A stretch of 43,336 nt of DNA from Rhodospirillaceae bacterium. Its GTDB lineage: Bacteria > Pseudomonadota > Alphaproteobacteria > Dongiales > Dongiaceae. The first letter of the stretch is position 1. Every line of letters begins with the position of its first letter. Shown here piece by piece: positions 1 to 9,750 of this stretch. The DNA lies in the NCBI GenBank assembly GCA_008012315.1, contig SSEL01000028.1, positions 1 to 43,336 of the forward strand. The letters run 5' to 3'. Under the pieces are notes generated by a model. The model was not told where the DNA came from and did no database searches. It saw only the letters and a list, made by a program, of their open reading frames with translations. Made by a program: the position numbers and the translations under genes.

Positions 1-87
1 AAATTATACAAATCATATGCATGAGCATCAAATTAGAACGATTTTAAAATTCTGACAATGAGCGGCGATAAGAAGGAAGGCAGGCAA

Positions 88-1575
88 ATGACCGATAATC
101 GCGACAAGACATCCCTGATGACAACTGCGGCCGGTACGCCGGTCGGCGACAACCAGAATTCGCTGACCGCCGGACCGCGCGGCCCGATGCTGCTGCAGGA
201 TGTCTGGTTCCTGGAGAAGCTGGCGCATTTCGACCGCGAGGTCATCCCGGAACGCCGTGTCCACGCAAAAGGTTCCGGCGCCTACGGCAAGCTGACCGTC
301 ACCAAGGATATCAGACGCTATTCCAAGGCCGGCATCTTCGCCGAGGTCGGGAAGGAGACACCGCTTTTCATCCGCTTCTCCACCGTCGCGGGGGAACGCG
401 GCGCCGCCGATGCCGAACGCGATGTGCGCGGCTTCTCGATCAAGTTCTATACCGATCAGGGCAATTGGGACCTGGTCGGCAACAACACGCCGGTCTTCTT
501 CATCCGCGATCCGCTGAAATTTCCCGACTTCATCCATACGCAGAAGCGCGATCCGGCCACGAATATGCGCAATCCGGATGCGGCTTGGGATTTCTGGTCG
601 CTGCATCCCGAAAGCCTGCACCAGGTCACCATCGTCATGAGCGATCGTGGGCTGCCGCGCAACTTCCGTGAAATGCATGGCTTCGGCAGCCATACATTCA
701 GCCTGGTCAATGCGCAGAACGAGCGGTTCTGGGTGAAGTTCCACTTCAAATCGATGCAGGGCATCACCCATTACACCGATGCCGAAGCTGCCGAGGTGGT
801 CGGCCGCGACCGCGAATCGGCGCAGCGGGATCTCTACCAGTCGATCGAAGCCGGCAATTTCCCGCGCTGGCGGATGTGCGTCCAGGTGATGCCGGAACAG
901 GATGCCCACGGCTATCGCATCAATCCCTTCGATCTGACGAAGGTCTGGCCGCATCATGATTATCCGTTGATCGAGGTCGGCATCGTCGAATTGAACCGCA
1001 ATCCGGAGAACTATTTCGCCGAGGTCGAGCAGGTGGCGATGAATCCCGCCAATGTGGTGCCGGGCATCGGCTTCTCGCCGGACAAGATGCTGCAGGGGCG
1101 GTTGTTCTCCTATGGCGATACCCAGCGCTATCGCCTCGGCATCAATCATGGCCAGATCCCGGTCAATGCGCCGCGTTGCCCGTTCCACAGCGTCCATCGC
1201 GATGGGGCGATGCGGGTCGATGGTAATCGGGGCGGTGAGCCCAATTACCAGCCGAACAGTTTCGGCGGGCCGGCAGATGACCGTCGGTTCAACGAGCCGC
1301 CGTTGACCCTGGTGGGGGCGGCGGATCGCTTCGATCACCGGGCCGACGAGGATTACTACAGCCAAGCCGGTGCGCTGTTCCGCCTGATGAGCAAGGAGCA
1401 GCAGCAACGCCTGTTCGGCAATATCGGCCGGGCGCTCGGCGCCGTCACGCGGCGCGACATCAAGATCCGGCAGATCCGGCACTTCCATCTGGCCGATCCG
1501 GCTTATGGCAAGGGCGTGGCCGAGGTGCTGGGCATCGATCTTGAGCGGGAGGTCCTGGCCGAAGCGGCGGAGTAA
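88..1575 (+). CDS. katA: Catalase (heme, small-subunit clade)
   Basis: Monofunctional heme catalase that dismutates hydrogen peroxide in the cytoplasm; 495 residues, the usual length of small-subunit catalases. The distal histidine lies in [11 protein letters not shown] (about residue 59), the distal asparagine in [11 protein letters not shown], and the proximal heme tyrosine in [14 protein letters not shown]. The N-terminal part reads like canonical family members ([19 protein letters not shown]). I chose ATG 88 because AAGGAAGG lies just upstream; an in-frame ATG at 58 has no such site and would add ten residues. The short sequence upstream (1-57) is AT-rich and probably holds the promoter, but I cannot assign OxyR, Fur or Irr sites with confidence. 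The gene appears monocistronic. Confidence 0.97.
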   Translation: MTDNRDKTSLMTTAAGTPVGDNQNSLTAGPRGPMLLQDVWFLEKLAHFDREVIPERRVHAKGSGAYGKLTVTKDIRRYSKAGIFAEVGKETPLFIRFSTVAGERGAADAERDVRGFSIKFYTDQGNWDLVGNNTPVFFIRDPLKFPDFIHTQKRDPATNMRNPDAAWDFWSLHPESLHQVTIVMSDRGLPRNFREMHGFGSHTFSLVNAQNERFWVKFHFKSMQGITHYTDAEAAEVVGRDRESAQRDLYQSIEAGNFPRWRMCVQVMPEQDAHGYRINPFDLTKVWPHHDYPLIEVGIVELNRNPENYFAEVEQVAMNPANVVPGIGFSPDKMLQGRLFSYGDTQRYRLGINHGQIPVNAPRCPFHSVHRDGAMRVDGNRGGEPNYQPNSFGGPADDRRFNEPPLTLVGAADRFDHRADEDYYSQAGALFRLMSKEQQQRLFGNIGRALGAVTRRDIKIRQIRHFHLADPAYGKGVAEVLGIDLEREVLAEAAE

Positions 1576-1626
1576 GGCAATATCCCGTCGACAATATCCT
1601 ATCCTGAACACACATCCTGTCCCAGA

Positions 1627-1654
1627 CACCCGCCCGCCGTAAGGCCGGCGGGTG
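1627..1654 (+). terminator. Probable terminator of the catalase gene
   Basis: CACCCGCC (1627-1634) pairs with GGCGGGTG (1647-1654), with a further short GCC/GGC inside around GTAA. Only three T residues follow a few bases later, so the intrinsic terminator is weak by sequence. Confidence 0.45.
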
Positions 1655-1720
1655 GCGCCGTTTGCATCTGCCCGCAATTGAGGGAGACTTAGCCGGTCGA
1701 TTCCCCAAACGGAGGCCGAG

Positions 1721-2239
1721 ATGAGTGAGATTGCGGCTTTACATGACCCGAATGTGCCCAACGTTCTTTCCGCGACCGACCTGTCGTTGTTGCAACAATT
1801 GCGTGTAGAACGCATCAATCGGGAACCTACCGCCGCCAAGCCGCTATACCCGGGAGAACGCGTTGCAGATTGGATCGCCGCAACAGTGGGATCCTGGCGG
1901 TTTATTCTCATTCAAAGCGCTATTCTGCTTATCTGGCTGGGGCTGAATATCGCGGCTTGGCAGGGACGGTGGGATCCCTATCCCTTCATCCTGTTGAACC
2001 TCGTCCTTTCGTTCCAAGCCGCCTATACGGCACCAATCATCATGATGAGCCAAAACCGGCAGGCCGCGATTGATCGACAAACCCAAGCGAACGATTATGA
2101 CGTCAACCAGAAAGCGGAATTGGAAATCGAACTGCTGCACCAGAAAATCGATCTGCTGCGCGGTCAGGAAATCGTACGACTGATCCAAATCATCGATGAA
2201 CTGGCGCAGCGCCTGCCGCCAGGCCAGCTGCGAACCTGA
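1721..2239 (+). CDS. DUF1003 family membrane protein
   Basis: A 172-residue protein of the DUF1003 family, whose biochemical role is not established. The N-terminal 55 residues are polar (including NREPTAAKPLYPGERVAD). Two membrane segments follow, about 60-80 (FILIQSAILLIWLGLNIAAW) and 86-108, joined by a short loop with WDPYPFILLN typical of the family. A charged C-terminal helix (about 115-165) is likely coiled coil. GGAGG-like sequence (ACGGAGGCCGAG) precedes ATG 1721. It stands alone after the catalase, with 145 bp between, so a shared transcript is not obvious. Confidence 0.85.
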   Translation: MSEIAALHDPNVPNVLSATDLSLLQQLRVERINREPTAAKPLYPGERVADWIAATVGSWRFILIQSAILLIWLGLNIAAWQGRWDPYPFILLNLVLSFQAAYTAPIIMMSQNRQAAIDRQTQANDYDVNQKAELEIELLHQKIDLLRGQEIVRLIQIIDELAQRLPPGQLRT

Positions 2240-2260
2240 TGCCGGGATCGTCTTGCCAGC

Positions 2261-2340
2261 TGAATAAAACCCATGGGGAGGATCGGGGTCTCCCCATGGG
2301 TTAGGGATGATGCAGTTGTCAGGGAGAAATCGACGACCGC
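2261..2340 (-). ncRNA. Candidate Fur-regulated small RNA (about 80 nt)
   Basis: Inferred transcript in the gap between the DUF1003 gene and pabB. A sigma-70-like promoter on the minus strand (-35 TTGCAA at 2375-2370, 17-bp spacer, -10 TACAAC at 2352-2347) predicts a start near 2340. The RNA would run about 40 nt unpaired, including UUUCUCCCUGACAAC, and then form a perfect 13-bp hairpin (2302-2268) followed by UUUUAUU. The Fur-box-like sequence lies inside the promoter, so transcription should respond to iron, in the way RyhB or NrrF do. No open reading frame of note fits. The start is a prediction; a plus-strand promoter (TTGAAA - 18 bp - TAGATT) over the same box is an alternative reading. 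Confidence 0.45.
2268..2302 (-). terminator. Strong hairpin terminator, T-tract on the minus strand
   Basis: A perfect 13-bp inverted repeat: AACCCATGGGGAG (2268-2280) and CTCCCCATGGGTT (2290-2302) with a 9-nt loop. Read on the minus strand it is followed by TTTTATT; read on the plus strand no T-run follows. It therefore terminates minus-strand transcription best, although it may also slow read-through from the DUF1003 gene. Confidence 0.65.
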
Positions 2341-2346
2341 GAAACC

Positions 2347-2375
2347 GTTGTATTGAAAATGAGAATGATTTGCAA
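2347..2375 (-). promoter_or_regulatory. Fur-box-like operator within a minus-strand promoter
   Basis: GAAAATGAGAATGATTTGC (2355-2373) matches the classical 19-bp Fur box GATAATGATAATCATTATC at 14 positions by hand alignment. It covers the spacer and part of the -35 of the candidate sRNA promoter. No iron-uptake gene lies on either side: the flanking genes are DUF1003 (ends 2239) and pabB (starts about 2586). The rest of the gap to pabB (2376-2585) shows only a GATGGCGTT direct repeat near 2503-2523. Confidence 0.5.
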
Positions 2376-2585
2376 GTAGATTTTTTCGAGCCCTGTTGTG
2401 GCGGGCTGCCGCAGGGCCGAGCGGAGAAATTCCAGCGGCGAGGATAGGCCAGCGAGGGGAAGGGCGACGATCTTCCTCGCCGTCTCCGTAGCGGTTACTG
2501 ATGGCGTTTTACCGATGGCGTTCCGGGGGCAGCCTATGCCGGTGCGGTGGTGACGTTTTCCGTTAACGCATGTTACCTTGTTTGC

Positions 2586-4082
2586 ATGAAAGAGCCGGGT
2601 GACATGCAAGATCACGACTCCGCCGACCTGCTGGTGCAGGAAATTTCCCTGACGGCCCTGCCGCGCGATCCGGTCGCGTGGATGCAGGCTTTTGCCGATT
2701 TGCCGGGGCTCGTCTTCCTGGATAGCGCGCGTCCCGGTGGCCCGCTGGGGCGCTATTCGTTCTTTGCCGCCGATCCGATCCATGTGATCGAGGCGAAAGG
2801 CGACGTGGTGCGTCTCGATGGCGAAGTGGTGGCGGGGGACGAAGTGCTGGCGGGGGTGGATCCGTTCCAGGCGGCGCAAGGGCTGCTCCGCCGTTATCCT
2901 GTCTCACCGCGATCGGACCTGCCGCCGTTCCAGACCGGCCTGGCGGGGTTTTTCGGCTATGACCTCAGGCATCATCTGGAGCGGGTCCCGGCCCATGCGG
3001 TCGACGACCAGCCTTTCCCCGATCTCCTGCTTGGTTTCTATGACGTCGTCATCGCCGTCGATCACGAATTGCAGCGCTGTGTCGTGATGTCGAGCGGCTA
3101 TCCTGCCGAAGGCGCAGCACGACAGCAGCGCGCCCAGGCCCGCCTGGATGCCGCCATTGCCCGTTTGCGCGGGGCGCAGCAGCCCCGCCGCCGGGCCTTC
3201 TGGTCGATCGAGCCGCAGGCCGATCTGGCGCGCGAAAAGGTGGAAGCAATGGTGCGTCGGACCATCGACTATATCGAGGCCGGCGATATCTATCAGGCCA
3301 ATATCACCCATCGTTTCCGCGCCGCCTTGCCGGCGGATGTCGATCGCCTGACGCTTTATGACGCCTTGCGTCGACGCAACCCGGCGACCTTTGCCGCCTA
3401 TCTCGATTTCGGCAAGACGGCGATCCTGTCTTCCTCGCCGGAACGCTTCCTGAAATTGCGCGACGGCAAGGTGGAGACGCGGCCGATCAAGGGAACGCGG
3501 CCGCGCGGCCAGACCCCGTCGGACGATGCGGCGCAGGCGGCGGCGCTGCTGGCGAGTGAAAAGGATCATGCCGAGAATCTGATGATCGTCGATCTGCTGC
3601 GCAACGATCTCAGCCGGGTCTGCGAAATCGGTTCGGTGAAAGTCCCGGTGCTGTGCGGCCTGGAGAGTTACGCCACGGTGCATCACCTGGTGTCGGTGGT
3701 CACCGGCAAGATGCTGCCGGATCACGATGCGGTCGATCTGCTGCGGGCGACCTTCCCCGGCGGCTCCATCACCGGCGCGCCGAAAATCCGCGCCATGGAG
3801 ATCATCGCCGAACTGGAACCCAACCGGCGCGGACCTTATTGCGGATCGATCGGCTATCTCGGCGCCGAGGGGTCGATGGATACCAGCATCGTCATTCGCA
3901 CCTATTGCCTCCTGGAGAACGAGCTGAGCTTCCAGGTCGGCGGCGGTATCGTCGCCGATTCCGATCCGGCGGCCGAATACCGCGAAACCCTGGACAAGGC
4001 GCGGGCGCTGATCGAGACATTGCGCGATGGCAATCACGATGACGATCTCGCGCGCGAACAGAATAACGGCACGGCTGCTTGA
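2586..4082 (+). CDS. pabB: Aminodeoxychorismate synthase component I (PabB)
   Basis: Chorismate-binding enzyme that converts chorismate plus ammonia (from PabA glutaminase) to 4-amino-4-deoxychorismate for folate; about 498 residues. The N-terminal domain (about 10-150) has the GRYSFFAADP motif, and the chorismate-binding domain fills about 230-490. PIKGTRPRG marks it as PabB, because anthranilate synthase has PIAGT at the lysine position. The SEKDHAENLMIVDLLRNDLSRV and GGSITGAPKIRAME motifs are intact. ATG 2586 or ATG 2604 (MQDHDS) are the plausible starts; GTG 2547 is too far upstream. No pabA is seen here. Its stop is immediately followed by pabC, so the two are translationally linked. Confidence 0.93.
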   Translation: MKEPGDMQDHDSADLLVQEISLTALPRDPVAWMQAFADLPGLVFLDSARPGGPLGRYSFFAADPIHVIEAKGDVVRLDGEVVAGDEVLAGVDPFQAAQGLLRRYPVSPRSDLPPFQTGLAGFFGYDLRHHLERVPAHAVDDQPFPDLLLGFYDVVIAVDHELQRCVVMSSGYPAEGAARQQRAQARLDAAIARLRGAQQPRRRAFWSIEPQADLAREKVEAMVRRTIDYIEAGDIYQANITHRFRAALPADVDRLTLYDALRRRNPATFAAYLDFGKTAILSSSPERFLKLRDGKVETRPIKGTRPRGQTPSDDAAQAAALLASEKDHAENLMIVDLLRNDLSRVCEIGSVKVPVLCGLESYATVHHLVSVVTGKMLPDHDAVDLLRATFPGGSITGAPKIRAMEIIAELEPNRRGPYCGSIGYLGAEGSMDTSIVIRTYCLLENELSFQVGGGIVADSDPAAEYRETLDKARALIETLRDGNHDDDLAREQNNGTAA

Positions 4083-4085
4083 GTG

Positions 4086-4973
4086 ATGACGGGACAGATG
4101 AGCGAGGCCCCGAAACGGCAGGAAGTGGGAGAACGGCAGGATCTGGTCTGGCTGGATGGCGTCCTGCTGGAGCGCGCCGCCGCACGCATCGATCCGTCGG
4201 ATCGTGGATTGCTGCTGGGCGACGGCCTGTTCGAGACCGTGCTGGTGCGCGCCGGCCACGCCGAACATCTGGAGCTGCATTTGCAGCGCCTCGCAAGAAG
4301 TGCGGATTTGCTGGCCATTCCCTTGCCGGTCGATGCGCCGGGCGTAGCCGTTGCGATCGACGAGCTGCTCGCAGCCCTGGGATTGCGGCAGGATCTGGCG
4401 GCGTTGCGGATCACCCTGACGCGGGGCGCGGGTCGCCGCGGCCTGCTGCCGCCGGAAGAACCGCAATCGCATCTGCTGGTCACGGCGGTGCCCTATCATC
4501 CGCCGGCCCAGACCGCCTTCGCCGCCACCATCGTCGATATCAGGCGCAATGAAGGATCGCCGCTCTCACGGCTGAAAAGCCTCAATTACCTGGACAATGT
4601 GCTGGCCCTCCAGCAGGCGGTCGCGGCGGGAGCCGATGAAGCCCTGTTGTGCAACAATGCCGGCGCCATCTGCTGCGCCAGCCGGGCGAATGTCTTCGTC
4701 ATCCGTGGCCGTCGCCTGCAGACGCCGCCGCTCAGCGACGGTGTCCTCGACGGCATTCAACGGCATCTGGTGCTGCAGCATGCCGCTGCTGCCGGATATG
4801 ACGTTGCCGAAGAAACGCTGATGCCAGCCGACCTGCCGGGGATCGATGAGGCTTTCGTTACAAACAGCCTGATGGGCCTGATGCCGCTGTCGCAGATCGA
4901 TGACCTGGCGCTGCCGGAATCGACCCGGACACAGGAATTGCGGGCCTGGCTGGAGAGCAGCACCGACGACTGA
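4086..4973 (+). CDS. pabC: Class IV aminotransferase, probable aminodeoxychorismate lyase (PabC)
   Basis: A PLP-dependent fold-type IV protein (about 295 residues). The PLP lysine is in SRLKSLNYLDNVLA, and the cofactor phosphate/substrate loop is CNNAGAICCASRANVFVIRG. DRGLLLGDGLFETV near the N-terminus is the family signature. The lysine region resembles D-amino-acid or branched-chain aminotransferases as well as lyases, so family alone does not decide the reaction. Position directly after pabB (only GTG separates the stop from ATG 4086) argues for PabC, which releases p-aminobenzoate and pyruvate. GTG 4083 and ATG 4098 are alternative starts. Confidence 0.82.
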   Translation: MTGQMSEAPKRQEVGERQDLVWLDGVLLERAAARIDPSDRGLLLGDGLFETVLVRAGHAEHLELHLQRLARSADLLAIPLPVDAPGVAVAIDELLAALGLRQDLAALRITLTRGAGRRGLLPPEEPQSHLLVTAVPYHPPAQTAFAATIVDIRRNEGSPLSRLKSLNYLDNVLALQQAVAAGADEALLCNNAGAICCASRANVFVIRGRRLQTPPLSDGVLDGIQRHLVLQHAAAAGYDVAEETLMPADLPGIDEAFVTNSLMGLMPLSQIDDLALPESTRTQELRAWLESSTDD

Positions 4974-4980
4974 TCGGATG

Positions 4981-5112
4981 CTAGAGCCGGATCGTTTTAG
5001 ACGGAATCGCTTTGCGATTTGTCTAAAACGTGAATCCGCCTCTCATAATAAGATAGAGGGCGATTCACGTCTTTGATGGAAGCAAAATGCTTCCATCAAA
5101 GACGATCGCGCT

Positions 5113-5116
<4 letters not shown>
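4981..5116. repeat. Three-hairpin palindromic element, copy 1 (complete)
   Basis: About 136 bp with inverted ends CTAGAGC (4981-4987) and GCTCTAG (5110-5116). Inside are three hairpins. The first pairs CGTTTTAGAC (4993-5002) with GTCTAAAACG (5021-5030), with AATCGC/GCGATT nested. The second pairs GTGAATC..CCTCT with AGAGG..GATTCAC (about 5030-5069). The third pairs GTCTTTGATGGAAGCA (5069-5084) with its exact complement (5088-5103) around AAA. It lies between convergent pabC and the ABC-F gene, and CTA 5113-5115 in its right end is the TAG stop of the ABC-F gene. Related copies are at 12862-12942 (truncated) and 23123-23210. Confidence 0.85.
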
Positions 5117-6975
<1,859 letters not shown>

Positions 6976-7094
6976 TGAACAAAAGGCTCTCGCGGCTCGC
7001 TGGCGATAGGCTCAGGGCTTTTACTCGGGCTAGGAGCGGCCGAAGAGCTGGTAATAGTGGTTAACGTCCGGTTTGTTGCATTGCAATAGCAGGA

Positions 7095-7123
7095 TTGCGG
7101 CTCCGGGCCGAACTCTATATAAG
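7095..7123 (+). promoter_or_regulatory. Probable ndk promoter
   Basis: TTGCGG (7095-7100) and TATAAG (7118-7123) separated by 17 bp, about 35 bp upstream of the ndk start. It sits in the 183-bp gap shared with the divergent ABC-F gene. Confidence 0.5.
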
Positions 7124-7158
7124 CCTGCGCCAGTTACGCAATGAGGAGTCTGTTGACG

Positions 7159-7581
7159 ATGGCCACCGAACGTACCCTGTCGATCCTGAAGCCGGATGCG
7201 ACCCGCCGCAACCTGACCGGCAAGATCAATGCCCGTATCGAAGAATCGGGCCTGCGCATCATCGCGCAGAAGCGCATTCAGCTGACCAAGGCGCAGGCGG
7301 AAAAGTTCTACGAAGTTCATGCCCAGCGCCCGTTCTATAACGACCTGGTGAGCTTCATGACCAGCGGCCCGGTCGTCGTGCAGGTCCTGGAAGGCGACAA
7401 TGCCGTGACGAAGTATCGTGACGTCATGGGCGCCACCAATCCGGCCAATGCCGCTGCTGGCACGATCCGCAAGGATTTCGCCGAATCGATCGAAGCCAAT
7501 TCGGTCCATGGCTCGGATTCGGCCGATAACGCCAAGATCGAGGTGGCCTATTTCTTCAGCGGTCTCGAACTGGTCGGCTGA
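7159..7581 (+). CDS. ndk: Nucleoside diphosphate kinase
   Basis: Transfers the gamma phosphate of ATP to nucleoside diphosphates; 140 residues, standard length. It begins [15 protein letters not shown] like other family members. The active-site histidine is in NSVHGSDS near the C-terminus, and the [18 protein letters not shown] nucleotide-binding segment is complete. ATG 7159 is preceded by GAGGAG at 7143-7148; an in-frame ATG at 7141 lies on top of that site and is unlikely. A GNRA-capped terminator follows 40 bp downstream. Confidence 0.97.
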   Translation: MATERTLSILKPDATRRNLTGKINARIEESGLRIIAQKRIQLTKAQAEKFYEVHAQRPFYNDLVSFMTSGPVVVQVLEGDNAVTKYRDVMGATNPANAAAGTIRKDFAESIEANSVHGSDSADNAKIEVAYFFSGLELVG

Positions 7582-7620
7582 ACCGGTCATGTCTTCCGGG
7601 TTTATCCCGGTTGGGCAATA

Positions 7621-7652
7621 AAAAAGGCGCCGGAGCGATCCGGCGCCTTTTT
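7621..7652. terminator. Bidirectional intrinsic terminator between ndk and the oxidase subunit
   Basis: AAAAAGGCGCCGGA (7621-7634), a GCGA tetraloop, then TCCGGCGCCTTTTT (7639-7652). A-run and T-run at the two ends let it serve ndk on the plus strand and the small gene ending at 7673 on the minus strand. Confidence 0.92.
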
Positions 7653-7672
7653 CGTTTGTCCCCGAGCCGTGC

Positions 7673-7804
7673 TCAGTAGGCAAAAGCCACGGCAACGGCG
7701 ACCGAGATCGCGGCCAGGATCGTGCCCCAGAGCAGCAGCTTGCAGAAGCCACTCCAGGTCTGCTGACGACTGGCCAGAATCTGATCGTTGATCGAAGACG
7801 ACAT
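7673..7804 (-). CDS. aa3-type cytochrome c oxidase subunit IV-like small protein
   Basis: A 43-residue single-pass membrane protein. It starts MSSSINDQILASRQQTWSGF and ends in one hydrophobic helix (LLLWGTILAAISVAVAVAFAY). The short polar head, Q(x)TW(x)GF(x)K motif and C-terminal helix match the bacterial aa3 oxidase subunit IV family of alphaproteobacteria, a small accessory peptide of the terminal oxidase. ATG 7804 is chosen because GGGAG lies nine bases upstream; longer readings to 7870 start in sequence without a ribosome site. The catalytic oxidase genes are not in this window. Confidence 0.8.
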   Translation of the reverse strand: MSSSINDQILASRQQTWSGFCKLLLWGTILAAISVAVAVAFAY

Positions 7805-7911
7805 GGTGTGCTCCCGAGAAACTGAAAACCATATGGCCGAATTTTTACCCGAGGCCCGGGTCGCTTGCAATCCCGCCGCGACATTACGCGGAAAATCATC
7901 GCCTGGCGGCG

Positions 7912-8571
7912 TCAGGCCAAAGGCGGGTTGATCAGGCAGGTGACGTTGGTCCGCTGCTCGACCCGGGCAATCTCGCCATCGACCCGGACTTCGCCTGCGG
8001 CAATCAACCGCAGGGCATGGGGATAAAGCTGATGCTCCGCCGCCAGGACCCGGTCGGCCAGGCTGTCGGGCGTGTCATCGGGCAGGACCGGCACGGCAGC
8101 CTGGGCGATGATCGGGCCGGTATCCATCTCCGGCCGCACGAAATGCACGGTGCAGCCATGCAGCTTCAGGCCGCGGCTCAAGGCCCGCTCATGGGTGTGC
8201 AACCCCTTCAGGGCCGGCAGCAGAGCCGGGTGGATATTGATCATCCGGTTGCGCCAGGCATTGATGAAGTCGTCGGTCAGCAGGCGCATGAAACCGGCCA
8301 AAGCGACGACTTCCGCGCCGGATGCGCGGATCCGTGCATCCATCGCCGTATCGAAGCTGGCCCGGTCCGGAAACTGCTTGTGATCGATCACCTCGGTCCT
8401 GACGCCGGCTTTCTCCGCGCGCGCCAAGCCGGCCGCGTCGGGTCGGTTCGACAGGACCAGAACGATCTCGATGGGACTGTCGGCGATCGCCGGGCCGAAC
8501 TGATCGAGAATGGCCTGCAGGTTGCTGCCGCGCCCTGAAATCAGCACGGCCAGTCGCAGCTTCTTCGTCAT
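7912..8571 (-). CDS. purN: Phosphoribosylglycinamide formyltransferase
   Basis: Third step of de novo purine synthesis: transfers the formyl group of 10-formyl-tetrahydrofolate to GAR. 219 residues. The phosphate-binding SGRGSNLQAIL loop is near the N-terminus. The catalytic Asn and His are in INIHPALLPALKGLHTH, and the catalytic Asp in PEMDTGPIIAQAAVPV. It lies 12 bp downstream of purM in the same direction, a classical purM-purN operon. Confidence 0.96.
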   Translation of the reverse strand: MTKKLRLAVLISGRGSNLQAILDQFGPAIADSPIEIVLVLSNRPDAAGLARAEKAGVRTEVIDHKQFPDRASFDTAMDARIRASGAEVVALAGFMRLLTDDFINAWRNRMINIHPALLPALKGLHTHERALSRGLKLHGCTVHFVRPEMDTGPIIAQAAVPVLPDDTPDSLADRVLAAEHQLYPHALRLIAAGEVRVDGEIARVEQRTNVTCLINPPLA

Positions 8572-8583
8572 CGGTAGAGAGCC

Positions 8584-9696
8584 TTACGGCCAGGAATCGG
8601 TCTTGGTGACGATGCAACCGGCCGCGCCGGCGGCACGGCGGCCGATCTTGCCGATCCGGTGCACGGTTTCGCCATGCTGCTGCAGGATCGCGCTCACTTT
8701 TTCCGCCTGATCCGGCGCGGTCACCAGGATCATGCCGATGCCGCAATTGAAGGTCCGGCTCAGTTCCTGTGTCTCGATCCCGGCGCTCTTGGCCAGCCAC
8801 TGGAAAACCGGCGGCAGCGACCAGTTGCCGGCATCGATCTCGGCCTGCAGATCGGCTGGTAGAACGCGGGGAATATTCTCCAGCAGCCCACCCCCGGTGA
8901 TATGCGCGAGCGCTTTCACGGCGCCAGTCTCGCGGATCGCGGCGAGGCAGCTCTCCACGTAGATCCGGGTCGGCGTTAGCAGGGCCGCGCCCAGCGATTT
9001 TCCAGGCGCGAAGGGCGCGGTGGCGTCATAGCCGAGGCCGCTGCGCTCGACCACCTTGCGGACCAGGGAATAGCCATTGGAATGCACGCCGCTTGAGGCG
9101 AGGCCCAGGATCACATCGCCCTCGGCGACCTGGTCGCCGGTAATCGCCTGGCCGCGCTCCACCGCGCCGACGGCAAAGCCGGCGAGGTCGTAATCGCCCT
9201 TGGCATACATGCCCGGCATTTCCGCGGTCTCGCCGCCGATCAGCGCGCAGCCCGCCTGATGACAGCCTTCGGCGATGCCTTTGACGATCGCCGTGCCGGC
9301 GCTGACATCCAGCTTGCCGGTGGCGAAATAATCGAGGAAGAGCAGCGGTTCCGCGCCTTGCACCACGAGATCGTTGACGCACATGGCGACAAGATCGATG
9401 CCGACGGTGTCATGCTGGCCGGCATCGATGGCGACTTTCAGCTTGGTGCCCACGCCATCCGTCGTCGCCACCAGAATGGGATCGTTGTAACCTGCGGCCT
9501 TGAGATCGAAGAAAGCGCCAAACCCACCCAGGCCCGCGGCTGTACCCCGGCGCGCGGTCGCCTTGGCCAATGGCTTGATCGCTTCGACCAGCGCATTGCC
9601 GGCATCGATATCAACACCCGCATCGCGATAGGTCAGGCCATTGCCGGCTTCACCGCGTCCATTGCTGCTTGCGCCGCTGGTTATGGCATCCTCCAT
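8584..9696 (-). CDS. purM: Phosphoribosylformylglycinamidine cyclo-ligase (AIR synthase)
   Basis: ATP-dependent closure of FGAM to aminoimidazole ribonucleotide in purine synthesis. 370 residues, slightly longer than usual because of a Ser/Gly-rich head (about 1-20) before [14 protein letters not shown]. Conserved motifs [47 protein letters not shown] and [13 protein letters not shown] are all present. The start at 9696 has a poor ribosome site (CCCGAAACT), so the exact N-terminus is less certain. It is divergent from the DUF2066 gene with 54 bp between starts. Confidence 0.96.
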   Translation of the reverse strand: MEDAITSGASSNGRGEAGNGLTYRDAGVDIDAGNALVEAIKPLAKATARRGTAAGLGGFGAFFDLKAAGYNDPILVATTDGVGTKLKVAIDAGQHDTVGIDLVAMCVNDLVVQGAEPLLFLDYFATGKLDVSAGTAIVKGIAEGCHQAGCALIGGETAEMPGMYAKGDYDLAGFAVGAVERGQAITGDQVAEGDVILGLASSGVHSNGYSLVRKVVERSGLGYDATAPFAPGKSLGAALLTPTRIYVESCLAAIRETGAVKALAHITGGGLLENIPRVLPADLQAEIDAGNWSLPPVFQWLAKSAGIETQELSRTFNCGIGMILVTAPDQAEKVSAILQQHGETVHRIGKIGRRAAGAAGCIVTKTDSWP

Positions 9697-9750
9697 AGTT
9701 TCGGGCTATAAGGCTCGGGCTGGACAATACTGGTTTCGGGGCGGTTTGCA

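Noticed and set aside
28..1911. A 627-codon open frame on the minus strand opposite the catalase gene
   Set aside because: It is a shadow of the catalase reading: GC-rich codon bias keeps the opposite frame open, and the translation is rich in His/Arg/Ile with no family motifs.
2904..4499. A 531-codon minus-strand frame across pabB and pabC
   Set aside because: Spans two well-supported genes on the other strand and has shadow-type composition.
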